The notes under the pieces were generated by a model. The model was not told where the DNA came from. It saw only the letters and a program-made list of their open reading frames with translations, and made no database searches. The translations under genes and the position numbers were made by a program. DNA of 37,499 nt from positions 1 to 37,499 of the forward strand of contig SVCQ01000022.1 of assembly GCA_015058275.1 (NCBI GenBank). Reading direction: 5' to 3'. Within the stretch, counting starts at the first letter, position 1, and each line of letters opens with the position of its first letter. Of the stretch, positions 1 to 7,538 are shown one piece after another. The stretch comes from Clostridiales bacterium (GTDB lineage: Bacteria; Bacillota; Clostridia; Peptostreptococcales; Anaerovoracaceae).

Positions 1-21
1 CAAAAATTTGACAATAAAAAA

Positions 22-51
22 CAAGGCGTTGCAAGGCCTTGAGCGATTTTT
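22..51 (+). terminator. Possible terminator of the gene upstream of the window
   Basis: A 6-bp stem (CAAGGC, 8-nt loop, GCCTTG) is followed 5 nt later by TTTTT. The stem is short and the U-tract is offset, so this is weak. It would fit the end of a gene left of the window. The rest of 1–197 shows no convincing gene; it is the mnmE leader. Confidence 0.3.
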
Positions 52-197
52 GCTATGCACGAAGTGTTAAACTACCGATTCCATACACAATAATTCTACA
101 TCGCCATTCCTTAGAATGCTATAAGAAATATAGCCGTCAGCCGCGCGAAATAGTACAATGCAGTATATATGTATTTTACGAGTTCAGGAGAAGCGAT

Positions 198-1643
198 ATG
201 GCAGATACGATTGCGGCGATATCCACAGCCCCGGGTGAAGGCGGCATTGGCATAGTAAGGGTGAGCGGACCGGCGAGCGAAGGCATCATGAGAAGCCTCA
301 TGCGTTCATGTCCGGACGAGATCGAGCCGCGCCACGCATATACAGGCAAGGTCGTAAGAGACAGCAGTGACAGCTCAGCGGAAGTGATCGATGAGGCTGT
401 CTTCATATACATGAAAGCTCCGGCTTCTTATACCGGTGAGGACATGGTCGAGATACAGGGCCACGGCAGCAATGTCTCCCTCAAGGCCATACTCTCAGCC
501 GTGCTTGCGCTCGACGGCAGGATCAGCTACGAGGGCGAGACCGGGACCGAAAGCTACTCGGTCCGCATGGCGGATCCCGGCGAATTCACCAAGCTCGCCT
601 TCCTCAACGGCAAGATGGACCTCTCGCAGGCCGAGGCAGTTATAGATATCATCAAGGCCAAGACAGACTTCTCGCTTGAGATCGCGGAGGGCCAGAGGGC
701 CGGACGCCTCAGCGACGCCATCAGGGAGATCAGAAGCGGGCTTCTCGATACACTCGCCCAGATGGCAGTGGACATAGACTATCCGGATGAGGATTATGGA
801 GATGATTCGGCCGCATACAGCGAGACGATCAATCAGCTCAGATGGGCTCTTTCGGAAGTGACCGAGCTGCTTGATACAGCTTCGATCGGCAGGATCGCGC
901 GCGAGGGCGTGAGGGCCGTCATCGCCGGAAAGCCAAATGCCGGCAAGAGTTCCCTCATGAACGCAATTCTCGGCGAGGGCCGCGTCATAGTGACTGACGT
1001 GCCGGGCACGACAAGGGACACGGTCGAGGAGAGCGCTTCTCTCGGAGGCATTCCTATCGTGCTGACTGACACGGCGGGGCTCAGGGATTCGGACGACAAG
1101 GTCGAGCAGATCGGCATCGAGAGGACGACCCGCGCGATAGCCGCGGCTGACTTCCTCATACTGGTCCTTGACGGCAGCAAGGCGCTTGACGAAGAGGACG
1201 AGAAGGTCCTCTCATACATACAAAAGATGAACACAGACCACATGCTGGTCGTCATAAATAAAGAAGACCTCGGTCATTCGATAACCGAGGATGAGGTGCT
1301 TGAGAGGCTGCCGGGAGTCAGGATCATCTCCACTTCTCTAGTCGGCAGGGGCGCTCTTGAAGCGGCCGCCAAGGTCTCCGAGACAGTCGCGGAGATGTTC
1401 GACTTCGGAGGCATACGCGCAAGCGAGGCCAATATAATCACGAACGAGAGACACGTCCATATGCTGCGCAATGCCGAGATGAATCTGGACGAAGCTATTA
1501 CGATGCTCCAGAACGGCGAGCCGATGGAGGTCGCCGAGCTCTCGGCACACTACGCCTACGACGCCCTCGGCCAAATCATCGGCGAGGAGGTCGGCGACGA
1601 AGTACTCAACACAGTATTCAGCAAATTCTGTTTGGGGAAATAG
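198..1643 (+). CDS. mnmE: tRNA modification GTPase MnmE (TrmE)
   Basis: With MnmG, MnmE installs the carboxymethylaminomethyl group on U34 of tRNAs that read split codon boxes, acting in the cytoplasm as a GTP- and K+-dependent dimer. The product is 481 aa. It has an N-terminal folate-binding domain beginning MADTIAAISTAPGEGG, a helical domain, and an inserted GTPase domain with a P-loop (GKPNAGKSS, about residue 245), TTRDT, DTAGL and NKED. The C-terminal FCLGK corresponds to the family's C-(I/L/V)-G-K end with the catalytic cysteine. The reading frame is open from 39, but ATG 198 is chosen because it matches the family start and has CAGGAG seven bases upstream. MnmE usually sits directly before mnmG; here a minus-strand toxin–antitoxin pair separates them, and the toxin gene converges on mnmE with only 7 nt between the stop codons. 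Confidence 0.97.
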   Translation: MADTIAAISTAPGEGGIGIVRVSGPASEGIMRSLMRSCPDEIEPRHAYTGKVVRDSSDSSAEVIDEAVFIYMKAPASYTGEDMVEIQGHGSNVSLKAILSAVLALDGRISYEGETGTESYSVRMADPGEFTKLAFLNGKMDLSQAEAVIDIIKAKTDFSLEIAEGQRAGRLSDAIREIRSGLLDTLAQMAVDIDYPDEDYGDDSAAYSETINQLRWALSEVTELLDTASIGRIAREGVRAVIAGKPNAGKSSLMNAILGEGRVIVTDVPGTTRDTVEESASLGGIPIVLTDTAGLRDSDDKVEQIGIERTTRAIAAADFLILVLDGSKALDEEDEKVLSYIQKMNTDHMLVVINKEDLGHSITEDEVLERLPGVRIISTSLVGRGALEAAAKVSETVAEMFDFGGIRASEANIITNERHVHMLRNAEMNLDEAITMLQNGEPMEVAELSAHYAYDALGQIIGEEVGDEVLNTVFSKFCLGK

Positions 1644-1650
1644 TGGTCCG

Positions 1651-2091
1651 TTACAGAGATAATTCTTTTATCAGCTCGTGTGGAAGCAAAGTCTCCACCG
1701 GGCTTTTTTTAAACAACTCACTGTCTCGTGTGACGAAGTATTCACAATCGGCATCGAGAGCGCACTGGATCTGAAGAGAGTCTTCGACATCCCGCGTGTA
1801 ATTCGCAGTGATAGCCTTCTCGATGTTCTCAGCCGTGATCGGCATCACATTACAGATCGCACAAAGATTGAGGAGGGTCAAATCACGCTCCGCGGGGGTA
1901 AGATCTTTACGGACACTATAATAAAGGTTGGTCAGAGAATGTGCTGCGATATATATTGAGATAACAGAATTCATCGCCGATTCAAAGATGTACTCAGCAG
2001 CCGGTGCTTCCTCTCCACGGAATAGGACGTAATCAATAAGAATATTTGTATCTAGAAATACTCTTGGAGTTTTACCTTCCGTACTTTTCAT
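1651..2091 (-). CDS. PIN-domain toxin, VapC-type ribonuclease
   Basis: This 146-aa protein has the PIN fold signature: FLDTNILIDY near the N terminus (first catalytic Asp), a central acidic segment, and DVEDSLQIQCAL followed by YFVTRD near the C terminus, supplying the later metal-binding acidic residues. PIN toxins cleave RNA, often tRNA or rRNA, with Mg2+ or Mn2+, and are neutralised by a cognate antitoxin. The start overlaps the end of the antitoxin gene by 20 bp, which indicates translational coupling. It is transcribed against mnmE and mnmG. The RNA target cannot be predicted from sequence. The VapC family label is well supported; activity is inferred. Confidence 0.85.
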   Translation of the reverse strand: MKSTEGKTPRVFLDTNILIDYVLFRGEEAPAAEYIFESAMNSVISIYIAAHSLTNLYYSVRKDLTPAERDLTLLNLCAICNVMPITAENIEKAITANYTRDVEDSLQIQCALDADCEYFVTRDSELFKKSPVETLLPHELIKELSL

Positions 2092-2347
2092 CTAAATACT
2101 CGTTCCTTTCCTTTCTGTAATCATCGCTGCTGAGAATTTGTCTCTCCTTATGGGCGCTTCGTATCGCCTGCAGAGATTCCCAAGCTCTGCGTTTTACATC
2201 GGAGGTTTCATCCTTACGTATTAGAATTGTATTACCGGATACACTTATTTCCACAGCATCATTGACCTGAAGATTTACTTCATTTAATAGTTTTTTTGGT
2301 ATGTACAGCCCCTGACTGTTGCCCCATGAACGGATGCTTGAAATCAT
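2072..2347 (-). CDS. AbrB/MazE-fold antitoxin, VapB-type
   Basis: This 91-aa protein starts MISSIRSWGNSQGLYIPKKL, the classic swapped-hairpin AbrB/MazE DNA-binding fold. It is followed by a charged, probably disordered C-terminal tail (residues about 50–91) of the kind that wraps around the toxin. It precedes and overlaps the PIN toxin gene. ATG 2347 has AAAAGGAG upstream (2357–2364). An antitoxin of this type normally binds its own promoter, and a 14-bp perfect inverted repeat lies immediately upstream (2364–2396). Pairing with the toxin is inferred from overlap and fold. Confidence 0.85.
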   Translation of the reverse strand: MISSIRSWGNSQGLYIPKKLLNEVNLQVNDAVEISVSGNTILIRKDETSDVKRRAWESLQAIRSAHKERQILSSDDYRKERNEYLDEKYGR

Positions 2348-2363
2348 AGTATAATTCTCCTTT

Positions 2364-2418
2364 TACAATGTATATACATCTTGTATATACATTGTACTGA
2401 TTATGCAGGTTTTGTCAA
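2364..2418 (-). promoter_or_regulatory. Toxin–antitoxin promoter with palindromic operator
   Basis: On the minus strand, TTGACA (2413–2418) and TACAAT (2391–2396) are separated by 16 bp. The -10 is part of a perfect 14-bp inverted repeat, arms 2364–2377 and 2383–2396 with a 5-bp spacer (TACAATGTATATAC and its complement). Antitoxin bound here would cover the -10, the start point and the edge of the ribosome-binding site, as expected for autoregulation. The sequence match is direct; occupancy is inferred. Confidence 0.8.
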
Positions 2419-2438
2419 TTCTTTTTTTGTGTTAGAAT
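2412..2438 (+). promoter_or_regulatory. Candidate mnmG promoter
   Basis: TTGTCA (2412–2417) lies 15 bp upstream of TAGAAT (2433–2438), with a TG one base before the -10 (extended -10). The spacer is T-rich. It overlaps the divergent toxin–antitoxin -35, so the two promoters share DNA. The short spacing lowers confidence. Confidence 0.4.
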
Positions 2439-2473
2439 TCCGTTAGTTTATTTTGAGGTCTAGATGAGAAGAA

Positions 2474-4510
2474 ATGTCTGAAGTCGAATCAGGTAATAAT
2501 AAGTTTGATGTAATAGTGATTGGGGCCGGGCACGCGGGATGCGAAGCCGGGCTCGTTTGTGCGCGCATGGGAATGCGGACCGCGATGTTCTGTACGGATA
2601 TCGAGTCCGTTGCGATGATGCCGTGCAATCCCTCGATAGGCGGCACGGGCAAGGGCCACCTCGTGCGAGAGGTCGATGCTCTCGGCGGAGAGATGGGCCT
2701 CAATATAGACAAGACCTTTATCCAGTCCAAGATGCTCAACACATCCAAGGGGCCGGCGGTCCACTCTCTGAGGGCTCAGGCCGACAAGCAGAAGTATCAT
2801 CTTGAGATGCTCGGTACGATAAGGGAGCAGGAGAAGCTTGATCTTATTGAAGATGAGGTTACAGAGCTTATCGTGGAGAATGAGGGTCAGAACGGCCGGA
2901 TTTCTGAAGAAGATAACAATAATCGCAATAATCTTACAGGAATCAGCCTGGGTACTGTAGTTGGCGTCAGGACTTCAGACGGCAGTGAGTACAGCTGCAG
3001 GGCGGTCATCGTGTGCACGGGGACCTTCCTTGCGGGCAAGATATTCATCGGAGACGATGTCAGGATCTCCGGTCCGTCAGGCCTCAGGCCGTCGACTGAG
3101 CTAGGCAGGCAGCTCCGCGAGATGGGCTTCCCTGTCCGCCGCTTCAAGACGGGTACACCGGCGAGGATGCACAAGGATACGCTCGACTATGAGGTCATGA
3201 CAGAGCAGCTCGGCGACGAGCATATAGTCCCGTTCAGCTTTATGAACGAGGATAAGCAATTCGATATCGACCAGATATCCTGCTGGCTCTCGTATACCAA
3301 CGAGGAGACCCACAGGATCATCATGGATAATATAGAGAAGTCGGCCATGTACTCCGGAAATATCGTCGGAGTCGGGCCGAGATACTGTCCGTCTATCGAG
3401 GACAAAGTATCGCGATTCAGAGACAGGAAGAGACACCAGCTTTTCGTCGAGCCGGAGGGTCTGGACACCGATCTGATGTACATACAGGGCATGAGTTCGA
3501 GTCTGCCGGAGGATGTCCAGCACGAATTCTACGCGACCATAAAAGGGCTTGAACATGCTGAAATTCTAAGCCCCGCGTACGCGATCGAGTACGACTGCAT
3601 CGATCCTCTATCGCTTCGACCGAGCCTCGAGAGCAAGCTGATGGATGGCCTCTTTTGCGCCGGACAGTTCAACGGTAGCTCTGGCTATGAGGAGGCTGCG
3701 GCTCAGGGACTGATCGCGGGCATCAATACGGTCAGGAAGCTCAGGGGAGAGTCCCCTCTCATCCTGAGGCGCGACCAGGCTTATATAGGAGTCCTCATAG
3801 ACGACCTTGTCACCAAGGGCACAAACGAGCCGTACAGGATCATGACCTCCAGGGCCGAGTACAGACTCCTGCTGAGGCAGGACAATGCCGACCGCAGACT
3901 GACTGAGATCGGTTATGAGTTCGGTTCGGTCAGCGAGGAGAGGTATCAGAGATATCTGGCCAAGAAGGCTGCTGTCGATGCCGAGGTCGAGAGGCTCAGG
4001 AAGAAGAGAGTGGATATAGATGTCTTCAGAGGATTCCTCTTAAAGCATGAGGTGGATGAGCCGCTTGAGAGGGCAGCCTCGGATGATGAGATAAGGCTGC
4101 TTGAGAGGAAGAGACTTGAGATCGGCGAGACCGCCAATCAGAGCTTCGCGGATATGCTCAAAAGACCTGCGATCTCTTATGAGGATCTGGCGGAGATAGA
4201 TGATGAGTCCCGCCCGGCTCTCAGCCAGAACGAAAAGACTGAGGTCGAGGTAATGCTCAAGTATGAGGGATATATACGCAAGCAGATCGGAGAGGTCGAA
4301 AAGCTCAGAAATCTCGAGGACAAAAAATTGTCTGATGAACTCGACTATAATTCCATCGGAGGACTCAGGCTTGAGGCCAGGCAGAAGCTCTCTGAGATCA
4401 GGCCGGTGACGGTCGGTCAGGCGAGCCGCATATCCGGAGTATCGCCGGCGGATATAAATGTGCTGCTGGTATATCTCGAAAAGGAAATGAGGTCAAAGAA
4501 GCAAGCCTGA
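2474..4510 (+). CDS. mnmG: tRNA uridine-5-carboxymethylaminomethyl modification enzyme MnmG (GidA)
   Basis: MnmG is the FAD-dependent partner of MnmE in wobble-uridine modification. The 678-aa product has the FAD-binding GAGHAGCEAG motif at residues 17–26, MMPCNPSIGGTGKGH near 48, KTGTPARM, and the cysteine in DQISCWLSYTNEETH that matches a catalytic position of the family. The C-terminal helical domain that contacts MnmE includes LKYEGYIRKQ. The family is usually about 620–640 aa. The extra length comes from a short N-terminal extension and a hydrophilic Asn/Glu-rich insertion at about residues 136–158, between two strands. ATG 2474 has only a weak Shine–Dalgarno (GAGGT about 13 nt upstream); the in-frame ATG-like triplets upstream run into stops. 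rsmG follows 42 bp later. Confidence 0.96.
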   Translation: MSEVESGNNKFDVIVIGAGHAGCEAGLVCARMGMRTAMFCTDIESVAMMPCNPSIGGTGKGHLVREVDALGGEMGLNIDKTFIQSKMLNTSKGPAVHSLRAQADKQKYHLEMLGTIREQEKLDLIEDEVTELIVENEGQNGRISEEDNNNRNNLTGISLGTVVGVRTSDGSEYSCRAVIVCTGTFLAGKIFIGDDVRISGPSGLRPSTELGRQLREMGFPVRRFKTGTPARMHKDTLDYEVMTEQLGDEHIVPFSFMNEDKQFDIDQISCWLSYTNEETHRIIMDNIEKSAMYSGNIVGVGPRYCPSIEDKVSRFRDRKRHQLFVEPEGLDTDLMYIQGMSSSLPEDVQHEFYATIKGLEHAEILSPAYAIEYDCIDPLSLRPSLESKLMDGLFCAGQFNGSSGYEEAAAQGLIAGINTVRKLRGESPLILRRDQAYIGVLIDDLVTKGTNEPYRIMTSRAEYRLLLRQDNADRRLTEIGYEFGSVSEERYQRYLAKKAAVDAEVERLRKKRVDIDVFRGFLLKHEVDEPLERAASDDEIRLLERKRLEIGETANQSFADMLKRPAISYEDLAEIDDESRPALSQNEKTEVEVMLKYEGYIRKQIGEVEKLRNLEDKKLSDELDYNSIGGLRLEARQKLSEIRPVTVGQASRISGVSPADINVLLVYLEKEMRSKKQA

Positions 4511-4552
4511 ACTTTAACTGAGGAATGACGAACTGAACATATTCAACATATT

Positions 4553-5209
4553 ATGAAAGAAGATAGTAAGCGGATAATAGAACAGCTCAACAACAAGTAT
4601 GGGGAGGATAAGACTGACCGGCTTCTCTCCTATCTTGATATGGTCCTCGAACGCAACGAGCATATCAATCTTACTGCGGTCAGAGACAGGAACGAAGCTC
4701 TTGTAAAGCACGTAGCCGACTCGCTTGCTGTGACCGATCTGCCGGAGTATGTCCAAGCAAAGAGAATTATAGATATAGGTACCGGCGCGGGATTCCCCGG
4801 AGCGCTGCTCGCAATAGTCAGCCCGGATAAGGAATTCGTCCTGCTGGATTCGACGCTCAAAAGACTCAAAGTCATTGATGAGTTTGCGGAAACTTTGGGG
4901 CTAAAAAATATAACTACCGTTCACACCAGAGCGGAGGAGATCTCAAAGAAGCCGGAGTATAAGGAAGGCTTTGATCTCTGCGTCTCGAGAGCTGTTGCAA
5001 GTCTCGATAAGCTCGCCGGATGGTGCCTGCCGTTCGTTAAGAAGGGAGGCTCGTTTGTCTCCTACAAAGGCGAGAATTATCTTACCGAAATCGAAGAAGC
5101 CGGCAAGGCCCTGAAGCGATTCAAGGGAAGCGTTGATCGCGTTGCTGCATACCCTGCCGACTCCCCTGCTGACATCTCCGGACACGTACTGATTGTGATC
5201 GGGAAGTAG
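4553..5209 (+). CDS. rsmG: 16S rRNA (guanine527-N7)-methyltransferase RsmG (GidB)
   Basis: RsmG methylates G527 in the 530 loop of 16S rRNA using S-adenosylmethionine. The 218-aa protein shows the expected EHINLTAV segment (about residue 36), the SAM-binding motif IIDIGTGAGFPGALLA and the later VSRAVASL and VSYKG segments. Length is normal. ATG 4553 is the only standard start after an in-frame TGA at 4526–4528, and no clear Shine–Dalgarno precedes it, so initiation may depend on coupling with mnmG. It is followed by the parS-containing non-coding stretch rather than directly by parA. Confidence 0.95.
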   Translation: MKEDSKRIIEQLNNKYGEDKTDRLLSYLDMVLERNEHINLTAVRDRNEALVKHVADSLAVTDLPEYVQAKRIIDIGTGAGFPGALLAIVSPDKEFVLLDSTLKRLKVIDEFAETLGLKNITTVHTRAEEISKKPEYKEGFDLCVSRAVASLDKLAGWCLPFVKKGGSFVSYKGENYLTEIEEAGKALKRFKGSVDRVAAYPADSPADISGHVLIVIGK

Positions 5210-5228
5210 GGTTAAGGAACGATTCGGG

Positions 5229-5263
5229 GCGATGTTTCACAAGAAACATCGCTCTGGTTTTTT
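5229..5263 (+). terminator. Probable rsmG terminator built on a parS-like palindrome
   Basis: GCGATGTTTC and GAAACATCGC form a perfect 10-bp stem (5229–5238 / 5243–5252) with loop ACAA, followed by TCTGG and TTTTTT (5258–5263). The offset U-run makes it a moderate terminator candidate. The same bases contain the first parS-like site. Confidence 0.5.
5233..5248. promoter_or_regulatory. parS-like centromere site 1
   Basis: TGTTTCACAAGAAACA differs from the widespread bacterial parS consensus TGTTTCACGTGAAACA only at the two central bases. Such sites are loaded by the ParB encoded about 1.2 kb downstream. This copy lies inside the rsmG terminator-like hairpin. Confidence 0.7.
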
Positions 5264-5348
5264 ATACCGGGAACAGGGGATGTAGGGACGTCCCCGATTG
5301 AGGGGCATATCGTTTCAGAGCTCAGCGGAGGAGTGAGAGAGTTCAAAA

Positions 5349-5364
5349 TGTTTCACAAGAAACA
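5349..5364. promoter_or_regulatory. parS-like centromere site 2
   Basis: This is an identical 16-mer to site 1 (TGTTTCACAAGAAACA), about 116 bp further on, and also followed by TCGC. The repeated use of a central AA suggests it may be a functional variant in this lineage rather than decay. Confidence 0.7.
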
Positions 5365-5418
5365 TCGCACGAGGGCGTCATTTGAGCCAGATTAATGAGC
5401 TGGCCGAAAATTGCAAAT

Positions 5419-5434
5419 TGTTTCACATGAAACG
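5419..5434. promoter_or_regulatory. parS-like centromere site 3
   Basis: TGTTTCACATGAAACG is the third match to parS, with one central and one terminal mismatch to the consensus. With sites 1 and 2 it forms a cluster within about 200 bp upstream of parA. Nothing else coding was seen in 5210–5625. Confidence 0.7.
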
Positions 5435-5573
5435 TTGCCGAGACCTCAATATGTTGTGGTAATAAAACCGAATCGATACTAGGTGTGCGATGCATTGGAT
5501 AAAGGCCACAAAAACCACGGAAACGTCACATAAATATGCATATATAAAGTAGAAAAGGGAACACATTTTGTCG

Positions 5574-5620
5574 TATAATACGCTGAAGTGTTTAATCGGG
5601 CACTGCGCCCGAAGGAGGTG
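5574..5620 (+). promoter_or_regulatory. parAB -10 element, leader hairpin and strong ribosome-binding site
   Basis: TATAAT at 5574–5579 is a perfect -10; no good -35 is visible at the right distance. A small GGGC/GCCC hairpin lies near 5598–5610, and AAGGAGGTG (5612–5620) sits six bases before the parA ATG, the strongest Shine–Dalgarno in this part of the window. Confidence 0.5.
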
Positions 5621-5625
5621 TATCA

Positions 5626-6420
5626 ATGGGCAAAGCAATTGCTATATTCAATCAGAAGGGCGGCGTCGGCAAGACGACTACAAATATCAATCTTGCGGCC
5701 TGCCTGGCATACAGGGGCAAGAAAGTCCTGATGGTGGACATCGATCCGCAGGGGAACACGACCAGCGGTATCGGCATCCGCAAACGGACTTTAAAACTCA
5801 CTGTTTATGATGCTCTGATAGATACGACTTTTGACGTCAGGAAGGCAGTGCTGCCGACCAATACGGAGAACCTCTTCCTCCTCCCTGCCAGCGTTGATCT
5901 GGCCGGAGCCGAGGTCGAGCTTGCCCAGCTTGAGGGCCGCGAGGGACGACTAAAGAGAGTTATAGATTCAGTCAAGGACGAGTACGACTACATCCTCGTC
6001 GACTGCCCTCCTTCACTGGGAATATTGACGATCAATTCTCTGACCGCTGTCGACAGCGTGCTCATCCCTATCCAGTGCGAGTTCTATGCGCTCGAGGGAG
6101 TAAGCCAGCTGATCAGCACGATTGAAATGGTCAAGAAGAGGATGAACCCGGATCTCTATGTCGACGGAGTAATCCTCTCGATGTTCGATGGGAGGACCAA
6201 TCTTTCGCAGGCCGTAGTCGAGGACGTAAGGAACTTCTTCGGCCCTGCAATGTACGATACCATTATCCCGCGGAACGTGAGACTCGCCGAGGCGCCGAGC
6301 TACGGCAAACCGATCATCGATTATGATCCGACCGCACAGGGAGCTAAGGCATACCAGGATTTCACCAAGGAGTTCCTGGCAAGAGATAAAGCAAGAAAGA
6401 AAGCGAAGAAAAATGGCTAA
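5626..6420 (+). CDS. parA: Chromosome-partitioning ATPase ParA (Soj)
   Basis: ParA/Soj is a Walker-type ATPase that binds DNA non-specifically as an ATP dimer, is stimulated by ParB, and in Firmicutes also influences DnaA activity. The 264-aa protein has the deviant Walker A KGGVGKTTTN (residues 11–20), the DIDPQGNTTSG segment, and DYILVDCPPSLG as Walker B. There is no N-terminal helix-turn-helix, so it is the short chromosomal type. It overlaps parB by 8 bp. The C terminus is rich in Lys and Arg. Confidence 0.96.
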   Translation: MGKAIAIFNQKGGVGKTTTNINLAACLAYRGKKVLMVDIDPQGNTTSGIGIRKRTLKLTVYDALIDTTFDVRKAVLPTNTENLFLLPASVDLAGAEVELAQLEGREGRLKRVIDSVKDEYDYILVDCPPSLGILTINSLTAVDSVLIPIQCEFYALEGVSQLISTIEMVKKRMNPDLYVDGVILSMFDGRTNLSQAVVEDVRNFFGPAMYDTIIPRNVRLAEAPSYGKPIIDYDPTAQGAKAYQDFTKEFLARDKARKKAKKNG

Positions 6421-7447
6421 AAAAGCAGGACTTGGAAGGGGTCTCGACGCACTCTTTGCGGACGCCGCCCCTATATTCGAGGAGGAGCCGGCAGCTGAGG
6501 AGACCTCGGAAGATACTACGGGGGACGACAGTTCCCCTAAAAAAGCTGCTTCGAAAAAGGCTGCGCCAAAGAAAGCGGCTACGGCTAAAACCGGGGCTAA
6601 GACGGCCGGCACGAAGGACGACGTTCCCCCAGAGGAAGATGACAGGGTGCTGTACATAGATATCAACGATATCCGTCCCAACAGCGCTCAGCCTCGAAGG
6701 AACTTCGACGAAGAGAAGCTCAAGGAGCTCGCTTCGTCCATCAGGACCAACGGCGTCATTCAGCCGCTGATCGTGCGCGAGAGCACGGGCGGCTACGAGC
6801 TGGTTGCCGGCGAGAGACGCTGGCGTGCTTCACGCCAGGCGGGCCTTCGGACCGTCCCGTGCATCATAAGGAACTTTGACGACAAGCAGAATGCAATAGT
6901 CGCGATCATCGAGAACATGCAGAGGGAGGACCTCGATCCTATCGAGGAGGCTCTGGGTCTCAAGTCGATGACGGAGACATACGGCTTCACGCAGGAACAG
7001 GTGAGTGCTTCACTGGGACGTAGCCGTACATATATAACGAATACGATCAGGCTTCTCAAGCTTCCGGAGGAGATCCAGCATTACGTGTCCACCGGACAGA
7101 TGTCCGCGGCACACGGACGCACGATCATCAACATCCCGGACAAGAAGAGGCAGATGGAAGTCGCCGAAAAGATCATCAAAAATGATCTTTCCGTAAGGGC
7201 GACCGAAAAGCTCGCCGAGAAGGTCAAGGATGAGCTGAGGCCGGAGCGCAAGAAACGCAAGAAAAAAGTCGACTCAGCAACAGCCGCTTCGGCCGAGATC
7301 CAGGCTGTCGAGAGAGAGCTCATGTCGCTGACCGGGACCAAGGTCCGCATTGCGGGCAATGAGGCGATGGGCAAGATCGAGCTCGAGTACTACAGCCTCG
7401 AGGAATTAAACCGTCTTATAGAGGTATTCAGGGACGCATTCAAGTAA
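6413..7447 (+). CDS. parB: Chromosome-partitioning CTPase ParB (Spo0J)
   Basis: ParB binds parS and spreads as a CTP-dependent clamp. The frame extends upstream, but ATG 6413 gives the family start MAKKAGLGRGLDALF and an 8-bp overlap with parA, giving 344 aa. After about 20 residues comes an Ala/Lys/Glu-rich linker (residues about 20–75) with repeated KKAA units resembling histone H1-like tails. The ParB/Sulfiredoxin domain follows with LYIDINDIRPNSAQPRR, GERRWRA (about residue 132, the CTP-binding motif) and IIENMQREDLDPIEEA. The helix-turn-helix is VSASLGRSRTYITN (about residue 195), and a C-terminal dimerisation domain closes the protein. The target sites are presumably the three upstream parS-like sequences. 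The long basic linker is unusual. Confidence 0.96.
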   Translation: MAKKAGLGRGLDALFADAAPIFEEEPAAEETSEDTTGDDSSPKKAASKKAAPKKAATAKTGAKTAGTKDDVPPEEDDRVLYIDINDIRPNSAQPRRNFDEEKLKELASSIRTNGVIQPLIVRESTGGYELVAGERRWRASRQAGLRTVPCIIRNFDDKQNAIVAIIENMQREDLDPIEEALGLKSMTETYGFTQEQVSASLGRSRTYITNTIRLLKLPEEIQHYVSTGQMSAAHGRTIINIPDKKRQMEVAEKIIKNDLSVRATEKLAEKVKDELRPERKKRKKKVDSATAASAEIQAVERELMSLTGTKVRIAGNEAMGKIELEYYSLEELNRLIEVFRDAFK

Positions 7448-7532
7448 AGATATCGGGGAGATATCAGTATAAGGTATCTTGACCGGATGTCTTTACGGAG
7501 ATATCGGGACGGGATATCAGTTCAGAGGTATC
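7447..7532 (+). repeat. Tandem GATATC-containing repeat in the gdpP leader
   Basis: Two imperfect copies (7447–7478 and 7498–7532) each contain two GATATC palindromes followed by GGTATC. GATATC occurs at 7449, 7460, 7500 and 7513. The second copy includes AGAGGT, the ribosome-binding site of the next gene. Role unknown; it could be an operator or a duplicated initiation region. Confidence 0.6.
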
Positions 7533-7538
7533 AATTAT

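Noticed and set aside
39-197. N-terminal extension of mnmE from position 39
   Set aside because: The 53 added residues are not part of the family, and ATG 198 has a good ribosome-binding site.
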